A stretch of DNA of 64,000 nucleotides from Dyella jiangningensis (GTDB lineage Bacteria > Pseudomonadota > Gammaproteobacteria > Xanthomonadales > Rhodanobacteraceae), in assembly GCF_003264855.1 (NCBI RefSeq), contig NZ_NFZS01000001.1:1-64000 (forward strand), written 5' to 3'. Position numbers and translations under genes: made by a program. Shown piece after piece: positions 48,207 through 55,970 of this stretch. Position 1 is the stretch's first letter. The number at the start of each line of letters is the position of its first letter. A model generated the notes under the pieces. That model did no database searches. It saw only the letters and a program-made list of their open reading frames with translations, and was not told where the DNA came from.

Positions 48207-49298
48207 ATGCGTCGCTGGATGTTCGCACTGTTTGGCCTCCTGGCCGTCCACACGGCCAGCGCGGCGCCGCAGCTGGACAAGCTAACGCTGCCCAAGGGGT
48301 TCCACATCGCCGTCTATGCCGACGACGTGGCGAATGCGCGCGAAATCACCCTGGGCGCGAAGGGCACGGTGTTCGTGGGCTCCAACAATGCCGGCAAGGT
48401 GTATGCGCTGACCGACAGCAAAGGCAGCGGTCACGCCGACAAGGTGCGCGTGGTCGCCAGCGGCCTGGAGCTGCCGGTGGGCGTCGCGTTCCACCATGGC
48501 GATCTCTACGTTTCCGCGGTCAGCAAGATCTACGTGCTGCGCGACATCGAAAACCATCTGGACGATCCGCCGAAGCCGGAAGTGGTGTACGACAAGTTTC
48601 CGACCGAAACGCACCACGGCTGGAAGTTCATCGCGTTCGGCCCCGACGGCAAGCTCTACGTGCCGATCGGCGCGCCATGCAACATCTGCGACAAGGGCAA
48701 GGCGTACGCCAAGATCACGCGCATGAATCCGGATGGCAGTGGCCTGGAAGACGTCGCCTACGGCATCCGCAACACGGTCGGCTTCGACTGGCAGCCGGGT
48801 ACCAAGCAGATGTGGTTCAGCGACAACGGACGCGACCTGCTGGGCGATGAAGTGCCCAGCGACGAGCTCAACCGCCTGTCGCACATCGGCGAGCATTTCG
48901 GTTACCCGTATTGCCACCAGGGCGATATGCTCGACCCCGAGTTCGGCAAGGGCAAGAACTGCAAGGACTACACGCCGTCCGTGCTGAAGCTGGGCGCCCA
49001 CGTCGCTTCGCTGGGATTGCGCTTCTACGAAGGCAAGCAGTTTCCCGCCAGCTACAAGGGCGCGATCATCGTCGCCGAGCACGGTTCGTGGAACCGCACC
49101 AAGAAGTCGGGCTATCGCGTGATGACGGTGCGGCTCCATGGCGACAAGGTGCTCTCGTATGAACCGCTGATCGAAGGCTTCCAGCAGAACGAGACGGCCT
49201 GGGGCCGCCCGGCGGACGTGCAGCCGCTGCCCGACGGCAGCCTGCTGGTGAGCGACGATCTTGCCGGCGCGATCTATCGCGTGACCTATCAGCCCTGA
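48207..49298 (+). CDS. PQQ-dependent sugar/sorbosone dehydrogenase-like protein
   Basis: The 363-aa product has a signal peptide (FALFGLLAVHTASA) and the GSDH/sorbosone dehydrogenase propeller: LPKGFHIAVYADDVANAREITLG, THHGWKFIAFGPDGKLYVPIGAPCN, ITRMNPDGSGLEDVAYGIRNTVGFDWQP, WFSDNGRD and YPYCHQGD. In the family this is a soluble periplasmic quinoprotein oxidising aldoses, but many members have no proven substrate or PQQ binding. The ATG at 48207 is preceded by GGAGAGG. It lies alone between DUF3224 and a PEBP gene. Confidence 0.88.
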   Translation: MRRWMFALFGLLAVHTASAAPQLDKLTLPKGFHIAVYADDVANAREITLGAKGTVFVGSNNAGKVYALTDSKGSGHADKVRVVASGLELPVGVAFHHGDLYVSAVSKIYVLRDIENHLDDPPKPEVVYDKFPTETHHGWKFIAFGPDGKLYVPIGAPCNICDKGKAYAKITRMNPDGSGLEDVAYGIRNTVGFDWQPGTKQMWFSDNGRDLLGDEVPSDELNRLSHIGEHFGYPYCHQGDMLDPEFGKGKNCKDYTPSVLKLGAHVASLGLRFYEGKQFPASYKGAIIVAEHGSWNRTKKSGYRVMTVRLHGDKVLSYEPLIEGFQQNETAWGRPADVQPLPDGSLLVSDDLAGAIYRVTYQP

Positions 49299-49360
49299 CG
49301 CAAGGCCGCGTCCGCTACGATGCGGCGCGACGCTTCCGAGACCTCTGCAGGAGAAACACC

Positions 49361-49981
49361 GTGCAACTGCGCAGCGACCATTTCACCCACGGGCAAGCGA
49401 TCCCGCCTGCCAATGCGTTCTGCAAGATCGGGCAGCCGGTGGCGCTCTCCGACAACCTGAGCCCGCATCTGGCATGGAAGGAAGCGCCGCTCGCGACGCG
49501 TTCGTTCGTGCTCATGTGCATCGACTTCGACGTGCCGAGCAAGCCCGATGACGTCAACAAGGAAGGCCGCACCGTGCCGGCCGATCTTCCGCGCGTGGAA
49601 TTCGTGCACTGGTTGATGGCCAATATTCCGGTGGAATGCGGCGAACTGGCGGAAGGCGCCTGCAGCGACGGCATCGTGGCGCACGGCAAGCGTGCACCGT
49701 ACGGTCCGCCGGGCAGCGTGCAGGGCCGCAACGACTACACCGGCTGGTTCGCCGGTGACGCGGACATGAAGGGCGAATACCTGGGTTATGACGGCCCGTG
49801 CCCACCGTGGAACGATTCGCTCGTGCACCATTACCACTTCCGCCTGTATGCGCTGGACGTGGAACACCTGAAGCTTGCCGACGGCTTCACCGTGACCGAA
49901 CTGAGAGCTGCGATGGATGGGCACGTGCTGGCCGAAGCGGAGCTGATGGGCACGTATACGCTCAATCCCGCGCTGGCCTGA
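49361..49981 (+). CDS. YbhB/YbcL-type Raf-kinase-inhibitor-like (PEBP) protein
   Basis: The 206-aa product is a PEBP-fold protein: NLSPHLAWKEAPLATRSFVLMCIDFD carries the conserved DPD-like ligand loop, FVHWLMANIP is the VHW motif and YDGPCPPWNDSLVHHYHFRLYALD is the GPCPP motif. Bacterial members have no firm role. The start is GTG at 49361, with CAGGAG upstream. It has an extra loop around residues 50-70 compared with the shortest family members. It is followed after 116 bp by the DUF1328 gene. Confidence 0.92.
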   Translation: MQLRSDHFTHGQAIPPANAFCKIGQPVALSDNLSPHLAWKEAPLATRSFVLMCIDFDVPSKPDDVNKEGRTVPADLPRVEFVHWLMANIPVECGELAEGACSDGIVAHGKRAPYGPPGSVQGRNDYTGWFAGDADMKGEYLGYDGPCPPWNDSLVHHYHFRLYALDVEHLKLADGFTVTELRAAMDGHVLAEAELMGTYTLNPALA

Positions 49982-50097
49982 ACAGCGTGAACGGGGCCCA
50001 ACGTGGCGTGGGCGAACCGAGATTTTCACGCGCACAAGGCATGGGCTGTGGATGAATGACACGGGGCGAAGCACTGCCCCGTCGAGAGGAAAAACCC

Positions 50098-50253
50098 ATG
50101 CTGCACTACGCCCTGGTATTTCTGGTCATCGCCATCATCGCGGCCCTGTTCGGCTTCACGGGAATCGCCGGCGCGGCAGCCGGCATTGCAAAGATCCTGT
50201 TCATCGTCTTCTTGATCCTCGCCGTGATCGCCTTCTTTCGCCGCGCCAGCTGA
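50098..50253 (+). CDS. DUF1328 small membrane protein
   Basis: The 51-aa product is almost all membrane: [20 protein letters not shown], then [20 protein letters not shown] and the ending FFRRAS. This is the DUF1328 (YtjA-like) pattern of two short helices with a Gly/Ala bend. The ATG at 50098 follows GAGAGGA; the longer reading to 50056 is rejected. Genes of this family are often expressed under envelope or osmotic stress, matching the yqjD-like neighbours. A strong hairpin follows 7 bp after the stop. Confidence 0.9.
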   Translation: MLHYALVFLVIAIIAALFGFTGIAGAAAGIAKILFIVFLILAVIAFFRRAS

Positions 50254-50260
50254 TCGAATG

Positions 50261-50290
50261 GCGTATCGGGGCTCGCCAGCCCCGATACGC
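50261..50290. other. Strong 13-bp hairpin after DUF1328 gene
   Basis: GCGTATCGGGGCT (50261-50273) pairs perfectly with AGCCCCGATACGC (50278-50290) around a CGCC tetraloop. No T-run follows on the plus side. It may end or stabilise the DUF1328 transcript. Confidence 0.55.
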
Positions 50291-50335
50291 GGTCGCTAGT
50301 CTGGCCATATCGCATAACGCTCACCGGAGAACCTC

Positions 50336-50707
50336 ATGAACAAGCAGGTCCAGGCGCCAGAGGACATCGGCAGCACGGCTGCCGAGCGCATCGAAGATCG
50401 TGCCGAGCGCATCAAGCAGGCCACCTCCAGCGCCGTGACGAGCACCAAGGAAGCCGTCGATCGCGCTGCCGACCACGTCGAGGAAAGCCTGCATCGCGCC
50501 ACCGACAAGGCCGCCGACGCCGCCACGCGGGCTACCGAAAAGGCCGACGAATATCGCCAGCGTGGGCGCGAGGCCTATGACGACGCCATCGATCGCGCCG
50601 ACGAATGGCTGGATCGCGCGCGCGAGTACGTCCGCGAGAAGCCCGTGCAGTCCGTGGCCATCGCGCTTGGCGCAGGCTGGCTGCTTGGCCGCATACTTCG
50701 TCGCTGA
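50336..50707 (+). CDS. YqjD/ElaB-type (DUF883) membrane-tethered protein
   Basis: The 123-aa product has a long highly charged amphipathic helix with repeated RA(A/E)DRA and A(A/T)EKA phrases (about residues 15-98) and one C-terminal membrane helix ending VAIALGAGWLLGRILRR, the DUF883 signature. In E. coli such proteins tether ribosomes to the inner membrane in stationary phase. It begins the yqjD-yqjE-like set: the next gene starts 17 bp downstream. Confidence 0.9.
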   Translation: MNKQVQAPEDIGSTAAERIEDRAERIKQATSSAVTSTKEAVDRAADHVEESLHRATDKAADAATRATEKADEYRQRGREAYDDAIDRADEWLDRAREYVREKPVQSVAIALGAGWLLGRILRR

Positions 50708-50724
50708 CGCGACGAGGGCACCGG

Positions 50725-51192
50725 ATGGACCAGACCGAAAGCGGCAGTAACGCGGGGGCACCCGAAGCATCACCGGCTCCGCCTCCACCGCCCGGTCTGC
50801 TGGATGATCTGGGACGGTTTGGCCGTGCCCTCCACACCTTGTTCGGCGCACAGCTGCGACTGCTGGCGGCGGAACTCGGCCTGGCGCGCAGCGCGGTGCA
50901 TTGGTTGCTCGCCGCGGCGCTGGTCGCGATGGTGGCGGCGGTGGGCCTGGGCGTCACCCTGCTGGGGTTGGCGGGATGGCTGCTGGCGCAGTGGTTTGGC
51001 TCATGGACATGGGCGCTGGCGGTGCTGGCGCTGCTGGAGCTGGGTATTTTGGTCGGCGCCATCGTGCTGTTCCGACGCTGCATGCACTGGATGACCCTGC
51101 CGGCGACGCGCGGCGAGTGGAATGCGATGATGCGCGAGGTCCTGCATCGTCCCGATTCGCAGGTGGATACCCGCTCCGAGGATGCGCCATGA
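50725..51192 (+). CDS. YqjE-type phage-holin-family membrane protein
   Basis: The 155-aa product has an acidic Pro-rich N-terminus, an amphipathic segment (LLDDLGRFGRALHTLFGAQLRLLAAELGLARS) and two membrane helices (AAALVAMVAAVGLGVTLLGL and WALAVLALLELGILVGAIVLF), the layout of YqjE-type proteins. It is not a lysis gene; no endolysin is nearby. It overlaps the next gene by 4 bp (ATGA), indicating coupled translation. Confidence 0.88.
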   Translation: MDQTESGSNAGAPEASPAPPPPPGLLDDLGRFGRALHTLFGAQLRLLAAELGLARSAVHWLLAAALVAMVAAVGLGVTLLGLAGWLLAQWFGSWTWALAVLALLELGILVGAIVLFRRCMHWMTLPATRGEWNAMMREVLHRPDSQVDTRSEDAP

Positions 51193-51479
51193 GCCTCTTG
51201 AAGCAGCTGCAGGCCGTACGTAGCGCACAAACGCGCGCGCAGGACGCCCGCCACGAACTGGCCGTGCCAGCCCATGCCTTGCTGTCGAGAGGGCAGCGCT
51301 ATCCGCTGACCACCGTGGGCGCAGCTGCTGGCGCGGGTTTCGTGCTGGGCCAGCTCAACGTCCATCCGCTGCGCGTGCCGGGTCTGGGCGCGTTGCTCAG
51401 CGGCACGGCCGCCGAGCTGGTCGGGCAGGGCGCGCGCTTGCTGGCCGAATTCGCGCAGGACAGCTTCGACCCTACATGA
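51189..51479 (+). CDS. YqjK-position small protein
   Basis: The 96-aa product has a charged N-terminus (SLLKQLQAVRSAQTRAQDARHELAV) and a Gly/Ala-rich hydrophobic stretch (TTVGAAAGAGFVLGQLNV and VPGLGALLSGTAAELVGQG). By position, after yqjD- and yqjE-like genes, it corresponds to yqjK of E. coli, but sequence similarity is too weak for me to assert. It overlaps both neighbours by 4 bp, so it is expressed with them. Confidence 0.75.
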   Translation: MSLLKQLQAVRSAQTRAQDARHELAVPAHALLSRGQRYPLTTVGAAAGAGFVLGQLNVHPLRVPGLGALLSGTAAELVGQGARLLAEFAQDSFDPT

Positions 51480-52642
51480 ACGTCGTCGATCCTACTTCAA
51501 CGCCTCCCCCCGCCGAGGGAGAGGTGCGGACCGTCGCGGTGGAGGCCATGGTGCCTCGGCGCCAGCCGCGCCAGGACGTGATGCGCGTGATACGTACGCA
51601 GAGCGCGCGGCGCCACCTGCGCAGCATCCGCATCGTGCTCAACATCTTCGTCATGCTGGCGCTGCTCTATACCGTCACCCTGACCAAGCAATTGCTGATA
51701 CCGCTGGTGCTCGCATCGTTCATCGGCCTCGCGCTCAACCCCATCGTGGCGCGTGGCGCGCAGTGGCACATCCCGCGCTGGCTGGGCGCGAGCGTGTTGA
51801 TGATCGGCCTGATCACCGGCATCGGCGCTGGCGTGGGCATGCTGGCGCAGCCGGCCATGGGTTGGTTCCACGAGGCGCCCACCGCGATCCGCGGCTTCGT
51901 ACCCAAGCTGCGCACCTTCATGCAGCCGTTCGAAGCGGCGAACCGCGCGACACAGAGCCTGTCGGGCCAGGTACGCAGCCAGGTGGTGCAGCAACCGCCG
52001 CCGCTGTCCATCAGCGCCTGGGATGTCGTCGCCACCACGCCGAAAGTGCTGGCGGGCGTGCTGACCGTGGTGCTGCTGGTGTTCTTCTTCCTCGTCTATG
52101 GCGACGTGATGTTGCGGCGACTGGTGGAAGCATCGCCGAGCTTCGGCTACAAGCGGCACGCGGTGTCGATCGTGCGCAGCATCCAGTATGAAGTCTCGCG
52201 CTACATCCTCACCGCGACGCTGATCAACATGGGCCTGGGTGCGATCACCGCCGGCATGCTGTGGCTCTACCACATGCCCGATCCCCTGCTGTGGGGCACG
52301 GTGGCGATGCTGGCGAACTACATTCCCTATGTGGGCGCGATCACCACCACCACGGTGCTGGCCATCGTGGGCCTGCTCAACTTCAACGATGCCGGCGCCG
52401 CGCTGCTGCCGGCGCTCACCTTCGCCGGCATCACGGCGCTGGAGGGCAACGTGATCACGCCGCTGATCCAGGGTCATCGCATGCGGCTGAGCCCGATCGC
52501 GATCCTGTTGTGGCTGCTGATCTGGGGCTGGCTGTGGGGCATTCCCGGCGCGCTGCTCGCCGTGCCGATGCTGACCAGTGCCAAGCTGGTGGCCGAACGC
52601 GTGCGCGGCTGGGCCTGGTTCGCGCGGATGGTGCAGCGCTGA
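51476..52642 (+). CDS. AI-2E-family (YdiK/PerM-type) transporter
   Basis: The 388-aa product has a basic N-terminal tail and about seven to eight membrane helices in the AI-2 exporter pattern: two early helices (IVLNIFVMLALLYTVTLTKQLLIPLVLASFIGLALNPIV), a third after a loop, a long extracytosolic segment (about residues 135-190) and PYVGAITTTTVLAIVGLLNF with ALEGNVITPLIQGHRMRLSPIAILLWLL at the end. Members export small molecules or act as Na+/H+ antiporters. It is coupled by a 4-bp overlap to the yqjK-like gene, and the next gene starts at its stop (TGATG). Confidence 0.9.
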   Translation: MNVVDPTSTPPPAEGEVRTVAVEAMVPRRQPRQDVMRVIRTQSARRHLRSIRIVLNIFVMLALLYTVTLTKQLLIPLVLASFIGLALNPIVARGAQWHIPRWLGASVLMIGLITGIGAGVGMLAQPAMGWFHEAPTAIRGFVPKLRTFMQPFEAANRATQSLSGQVRSQVVQQPPPLSISAWDVVATTPKVLAGVLTVVLLVFFFLVYGDVMLRRLVEASPSFGYKRHAVSIVRSIQYEVSRYILTATLINMGLGAITAGMLWLYHMPDPLLWGTVAMLANYIPYVGAITTTTVLAIVGLLNFNDAGAALLPALTFAGITALEGNVITPLIQGHRMRLSPIAILLWLLIWGWLWGIPGALLAVPMLTSAKLVAERVRGWAWFARMVQR

Positions 52643-53100
52643 TGGCGGCGCTGGTGGTGCGCGACATCACCGCCGACGATTTCGGCGCATGGAAGCCGTT
52701 GTGGGAAGGCTACAACGCCTTCTACGGCCGCAGCGGTGAAACCGCGCTGCCGGAGGTGATCACGCAGTCGACATGGGCACGCTTTTTCGATGCCGACGAA
52801 CCGGTGCACGCGTTGGTTGCCGAGCGCGACGGCGAACCGCTCGGCCTCGCGCACTATCTGTTCCACCGCAGCACGACCAGCATCGATAACCATTGCTACC
52901 TGCAGGACTTGTTCACCGTGGAAGCCGCGCGTGGGCTCGGCGTGGGCCGCGCGCTCATCGAGGCCGTGTACGAGCGCGCGCGGCAGGCCGGCTCGCCGCG
53001 CGTGTATTGGCAAACCCACGAAACCAACGCCACCGCCATGCAGCTGTACGACAAGGTGGCGTGCCGATCGGGATTTGTGGTGTACCGAAAGCTGCTGTAG
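52642..53100 (+). CDS. GNAT-family N-acetyltransferase
   Basis: The 152-aa product has the GNAT fold: VVRDITADDFGAWKPLWEGYNAFYG at the start, LAHYLFH, LQDLFTVEAARGLGVGRALIEAVYERARQAG (the acetyl-CoA-binding motif A with RGLGVGRAL) and YWQTHETNATAMQLYDKVA. Relatives acetylate small amines or protein N-termini. The ATG overlaps the AI-2E stop codon by one base, so it is the last gene of that operon. The product ends GFVVYRKLL. Confidence 0.9.
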   Translation: MAALVVRDITADDFGAWKPLWEGYNAFYGRSGETALPEVITQSTWARFFDADEPVHALVAERDGEPLGLAHYLFHRSTTSIDNHCYLQDLFTVEAARGLGVGRALIEAVYERARQAGSPRVYWQTHETNATAMQLYDKVACRSGFVVYRKLL

Positions 53101-53132
53101 CGTCGATGCAACACGGATGACGAGTGTTTCCG

Positions 53133-54086
53133 ATGCGCGCTGCAGCCAACGCAACCGTTCCCACGATTCCCTGGATCACGCGCCTCACGGCGCTGCCGTT
53201 GCTGTTGCTGGGATTGCCTCTCGCCTCGCCTGACCCGGCGCGAGCCAGCGGTGAACCATCGCTGTGCGCAGCGTCACCGTCGGCCGCCGACGTCGAGGTT
53301 CGACGCACGACGTTGGCCGGCTTGCCCGCCATCGTGCGCATTCCGAAGCAGGTGAGCCGCGCGCCGATCGTCCTGTGGCATGGCTTCGGGCCGCCCGCCA
53401 GCGAGACCGCGATGATGGCGGCCTTGCCGCTCGACGACGTGCCGGCGGTGAAGGTGTATCTCGGTCTTCCGTTCTTCGGTGAGCGTGCCTTGCCGGGTGG
53501 CATGAAGGAACTCGCGCAGCGCCAGGGCGAGGACCTTGGCCTGCAGGTCTTCAAGCCGGTGGTCGTGGGCGCCGGCGATGAACTGCCGCACGTGGTGCAG
53601 GCGCTTGCGCAGCAGGGTTGCCTGCGGCGCGACGGCGCGGTCGGGCTGGTGGGCTTTTCGGCCGGCGGCGCGGCAGCGCTCTATGCGATGTCGCAACGCC
53701 AGGCCGCTGTCGACGCCGCGGTGTTCATCAATCCATCGACGGGGCTGACGGCCTCGGTGCAGGCCTACGAACAGGTGACCGGCCGCGCCTACGCGTGGTC
53801 ACCCGCATCGCGCGAACTGGCGCAACGGACGGATGCGATCCGTCATGTCGCCGAGATCGCCAAAGGCACGCCGCCACCCGCGCTGCTTTTCCTGCAGGGC
53901 GCCGACGATTCGGTGATCGATGCGCATGCGCTGGCCGATCTCGACGAACAGCTGAAGCCGTTGTATCGCGATCACGCGCAGCGCCTGCAGTTCACGCGCC
54001 TGCCGGGCGTATCCCACCAATGGGCCTCCGATCCGCAGGCGCTCGCCAGCGTGCGCAAGGCGGTGGCGGCGTGGTTCCGTCAGTGA
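53133..54086 (+). CDS. Exported alpha/beta hydrolase (dienelactone-hydrolase-like)
   Basis: The 317-aa product has a signal-like N-terminus (LTALPLLLLGLPLASPDPARA) and an alpha/beta hydrolase fold: RAPIVLWHGFGPPASE, nucleophile elbow GLVGFSAGGAAALYA, acid near LFLQGADDSVID and histidine in LPGVSHQWA. Two internal cysteines (CAAS near residue 45, QGCL near 165) could pair. I give the ATG at 53133; a GTG at 53124 is in frame. The substrate is unknown. It converges with the first PD40 gene, 18 bp away. Confidence 0.8.
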   Translation: MRAAANATVPTIPWITRLTALPLLLLGLPLASPDPARASGEPSLCAASPSAADVEVRRTTLAGLPAIVRIPKQVSRAPIVLWHGFGPPASETAMMAALPLDDVPAVKVYLGLPFFGERALPGGMKELAQRQGEDLGLQVFKPVVVGAGDELPHVVQALAQQGCLRRDGAVGLVGFSAGGAAALYAMSQRQAAVDAAVFINPSTGLTASVQAYEQVTGRAYAWSPASRELAQRTDAIRHVAEIAKGTPPPALLFLQGADDSVIDAHALADLDEQLKPLYRDHAQRLQFTRLPGVSHQWASDPQALASVRKAVAAWFRQ

Positions 54087-54104
54087 CTTTGCGTCCGCTC
54101 GCGA

Positions 54105-55085
54105 TCAATGGTCGATGCCATGCGCTTTCAGCACGTCGCTGATATCGAACAGCCAGAGGTTGCGTGAGCCGTTGAGCGGCGCTTCCAACCGCCGTTGCAG
54201 CGAGGCGCTGTCGTCGCGGTTCTTCGGAAAGCGCATCTCGGCCTGGCGGTTGCTGGAGACATACAGCTCGCCGAAATGGTGGCCCAGGGACGGCGCGTTC
54301 TCGAGGGAAGGGCTGTTCACCCCGCCATCCAGATGCACGGGCTTGCCCCAGTGGCCGCCGGCGTCGCGAAAGGCGATGTAGAGATCCGCGCTGCCGAGCG
54401 AATCGCCCTCGTTGCCGGCGTAGACCACGAAACGCTGCTGCGGGTCGACACACGGATCCATGCGGTTGTGGTCGACATCGCCCAGGTCCACGCGTTCCGG
54501 CGCGGCGTAGCCTTGGCCGGTGCGCCGTGCGACATAGATCTGGTAGAGCTTGCCCGAATCCGCACGGTGCGCGGAGAAATAGACATCGCCATTGGCCGCC
54601 ACCGACGGGTTGTAGATCATCGCGCCATCGTTGTGCGCGCCATCGACGTGCACGGGCTCGCCCCAACGACCATCGGCCTGCTGCTCGACATACCACAGAT
54701 GCGTTCCCGCGAAATGCTGCCCGTTCATCTCGGCCGTGACGGATGCATCGCCCGGGTGCGGCGGACGGTTGGAGACGAAGAAGAGCCGCTTGCCGTCCGG
54801 CGACAGCGCCGGTTCCGAATCGTGCCATTGGCCGGAGAAGGGCGCCACCTCAGGTGTCGACCAATGCCCATCGCGCTGATGCGAGACGAGGATGGTGTCG
54901 TCCTTCTCGGCGAAATCCGAACGCATGAAATACAGCGTATGGCCGTCCGGACTGATCGCCGCCGAGGTTTCCTGCAGGCCGGTGGAAATCACCCCCGGCC
55001 CGACCAGTTCGCCGGCATGGGCAGCGGCCAGGGCGGAGACGGCGACGGCGATCGAGAGCGCGAGGCTGAGCGGCTTGCGCGACAT
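54105..55085 (-). CDS. Secreted PD40/TolB-like beta-propeller protein (copy 1)
   Basis: The 326-aa product has a signal peptide (LSIAVAVSALAAAHA) and repeated PD40-type blades: SAAISPDGHTLYFMRSD, EPALSPDGKRLFFVSNRP, NPSVAANGDVYFSAHR, DPCVDPQQRFVVYAGN and NAPSLGHHFGELYVSSNR. No catalytic residues are evident, so it is likely a binding or scaffold protein outside the cytoplasm. It is clearly related to the product of 57153-58097 (both have APFSGxWxDxxPxxxPDG). The two flank a LytS/LytTR system, and this gene has three CGGTT repeats at 21-bp spacing 80-127 bp upstream. Confidence 0.82.
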   Translation of the reverse strand: MSRKPLSLALSIAVAVSALAAAHAGELVGPGVISTGLQETSAAISPDGHTLYFMRSDFAEKDDTILVSHQRDGHWSTPEVAPFSGQWHDSEPALSPDGKRLFFVSNRPPHPGDASVTAEMNGQHFAGTHLWYVEQQADGRWGEPVHVDGAHNDGAMIYNPSVAANGDVYFSAHRADSGKLYQIYVARRTGQGYAAPERVDLGDVDHNRMDPCVDPQQRFVVYAGNEGDSLGSADLYIAFRDAGGHWGKPVHLDGGVNSPSLENAPSLGHHFGELYVSSNRQAEMRFPKNRDDSASLQRRLEAPLNGSRNLWLFDISDVLKAHGIDH

Positions 55086-55162
55086 GGAAGGTTTCCTTTG
55101 CGTGGCGTGATGTATGCACCAAGCATGCGTGGCGTTCCCATTCGGTGCAGCGGCTCCGTGTC

Positions 55163-55212
55163 GGGCGGTTGATTGGCGGTGACGAGCGGTTGCCTGCTCG
55201 CCACGGACGGTT
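55163..55212. promoter_or_regulatory. Three direct repeats at 21-bp spacing, LytTR-type site candidate (PD40 copy 1)
   Basis: CGGTT occurs at 55166-55170, 55187-55191 and 55208-55212, each exactly 21 bp apart, in the contexts GGGCGGTTGAT, GAGCGGTTGCC and GGACGGTTCAT. Direct repeats two helical turns apart with a GTT core are the known pattern for LytTR regulators. The last repeat reaches the stop codon of the LytTR gene. All three lie upstream of the PD40 gene at 54105-55085. Confidence 0.65.
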
Positions 55213-55970
55213 CATGCCATGCCGAGCGCGCGCCGTGCCTGCATGCGGAAGCGGCGGCTGAGGTTGAGCCGCGTGCCATCGCGCAACACCACTTCCGCGC
55301 TGCCCTGGAACAGCGGATGCACTTCGCGGATGCGTTCCACGTTCACCACGATGCCGCGGTGGATGCGCAGGAAGCGTGAGGGATCGAGCGACGCGAGCAG
55401 CTGCCGCAGCGACTCGCGGTGTAAGTAACTCGCCGTGCCCGCACGGATATGCACGTAGTTGCCGTCGGCACGCAGCCAGTCGATGTCGTCCACCGGAATC
55501 ACGCGGATATGCTCGCCGTGCTGCACGCTCAGGCGCTGCAGGTAAGGGCTGGGTGGCGGTGCGGTCGCCCGCGGTGACGCCGGCAGCGCATGCTGCCCCT
55601 GCCAATGCCGTCGTACGCGCGCCATGGCCTGGTCGAAGCGCTCCTGGTCGATCGGCTTAAGCACGTAGTCGATCGCATCGGCATCGAAGGCACGCAGCGC
55701 GTGCTGGCCGAATGCCGTGGCGAACACCACCATGGGTGCGGTTTCGCGTTTGAGGCCATGCAGCAGCTTGAAGCCGTCCATGCCGGGCATGCGGATGTCG
55801 AGAAACAGCAGGTCGGGATCGAGCGCGCGTATCGCCTGCTGCGCTTCGACGGCATTGCCGCATTCGCCCACGATCTCCACGTCCGGGTGCGAAGCAAGCG
55901 CCTGCCGGATCGCGAGGCGTGCCAGCACCTCGTCGTCGACCAGCAGCGTGCGGATCGGCGGCGCGCTCAT
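55212..55970 (-). CDS. LytTR-family response regulator
   Basis: The 252-aa product has an N-terminal receiver (LLVDDEVLARLAI, phospho-acceptor D58 in LLFLDIRMPGMDG, conserved lysine in YVLKPID) and a C-terminal LytTR DNA-binding domain (RVIPVDDIDWLRADGNYVHIRAG, RFLRIHRGIVVNVERIREV, DGTRLNLSRRFR). Its ATG at 55970 overlaps the stop of the kinase gene by 4 bp (ATGA), so the pair is translationally coupled. The 21-bp-spaced repeats upstream of both PD40 genes are the natural candidates for its binding sites. Confidence 0.94.
   Translation of the reverse strand: MSAPPIRTLLVDDEVLARLAIRQALASHPDVEIVGECGNAVEAQQAIRALDPDLLFLDIRMPGMDGFKLLHGLKRETAPMVVFATAFGQHALRAFDADAIDYVLKPIDQERFDQAMARVRRHWQGQHALPASPRATAPPPSPYLQRLSVQHGEHIRVIPVDDIDWLRADGNYVHIRAGTASYLHRESLRQLLASLDPSRFLRIHRGIVVNVERIREVHPLFQGSAEVVLRDGTRLNLSRRFRMQARRALGMA

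Noticed and set aside
50725..51192. Phage holin as a sign of a prophage
   Set aside because: The family name is historical; the gene sits in a yqjD/yqjE-like operon with no phage genes nearby.
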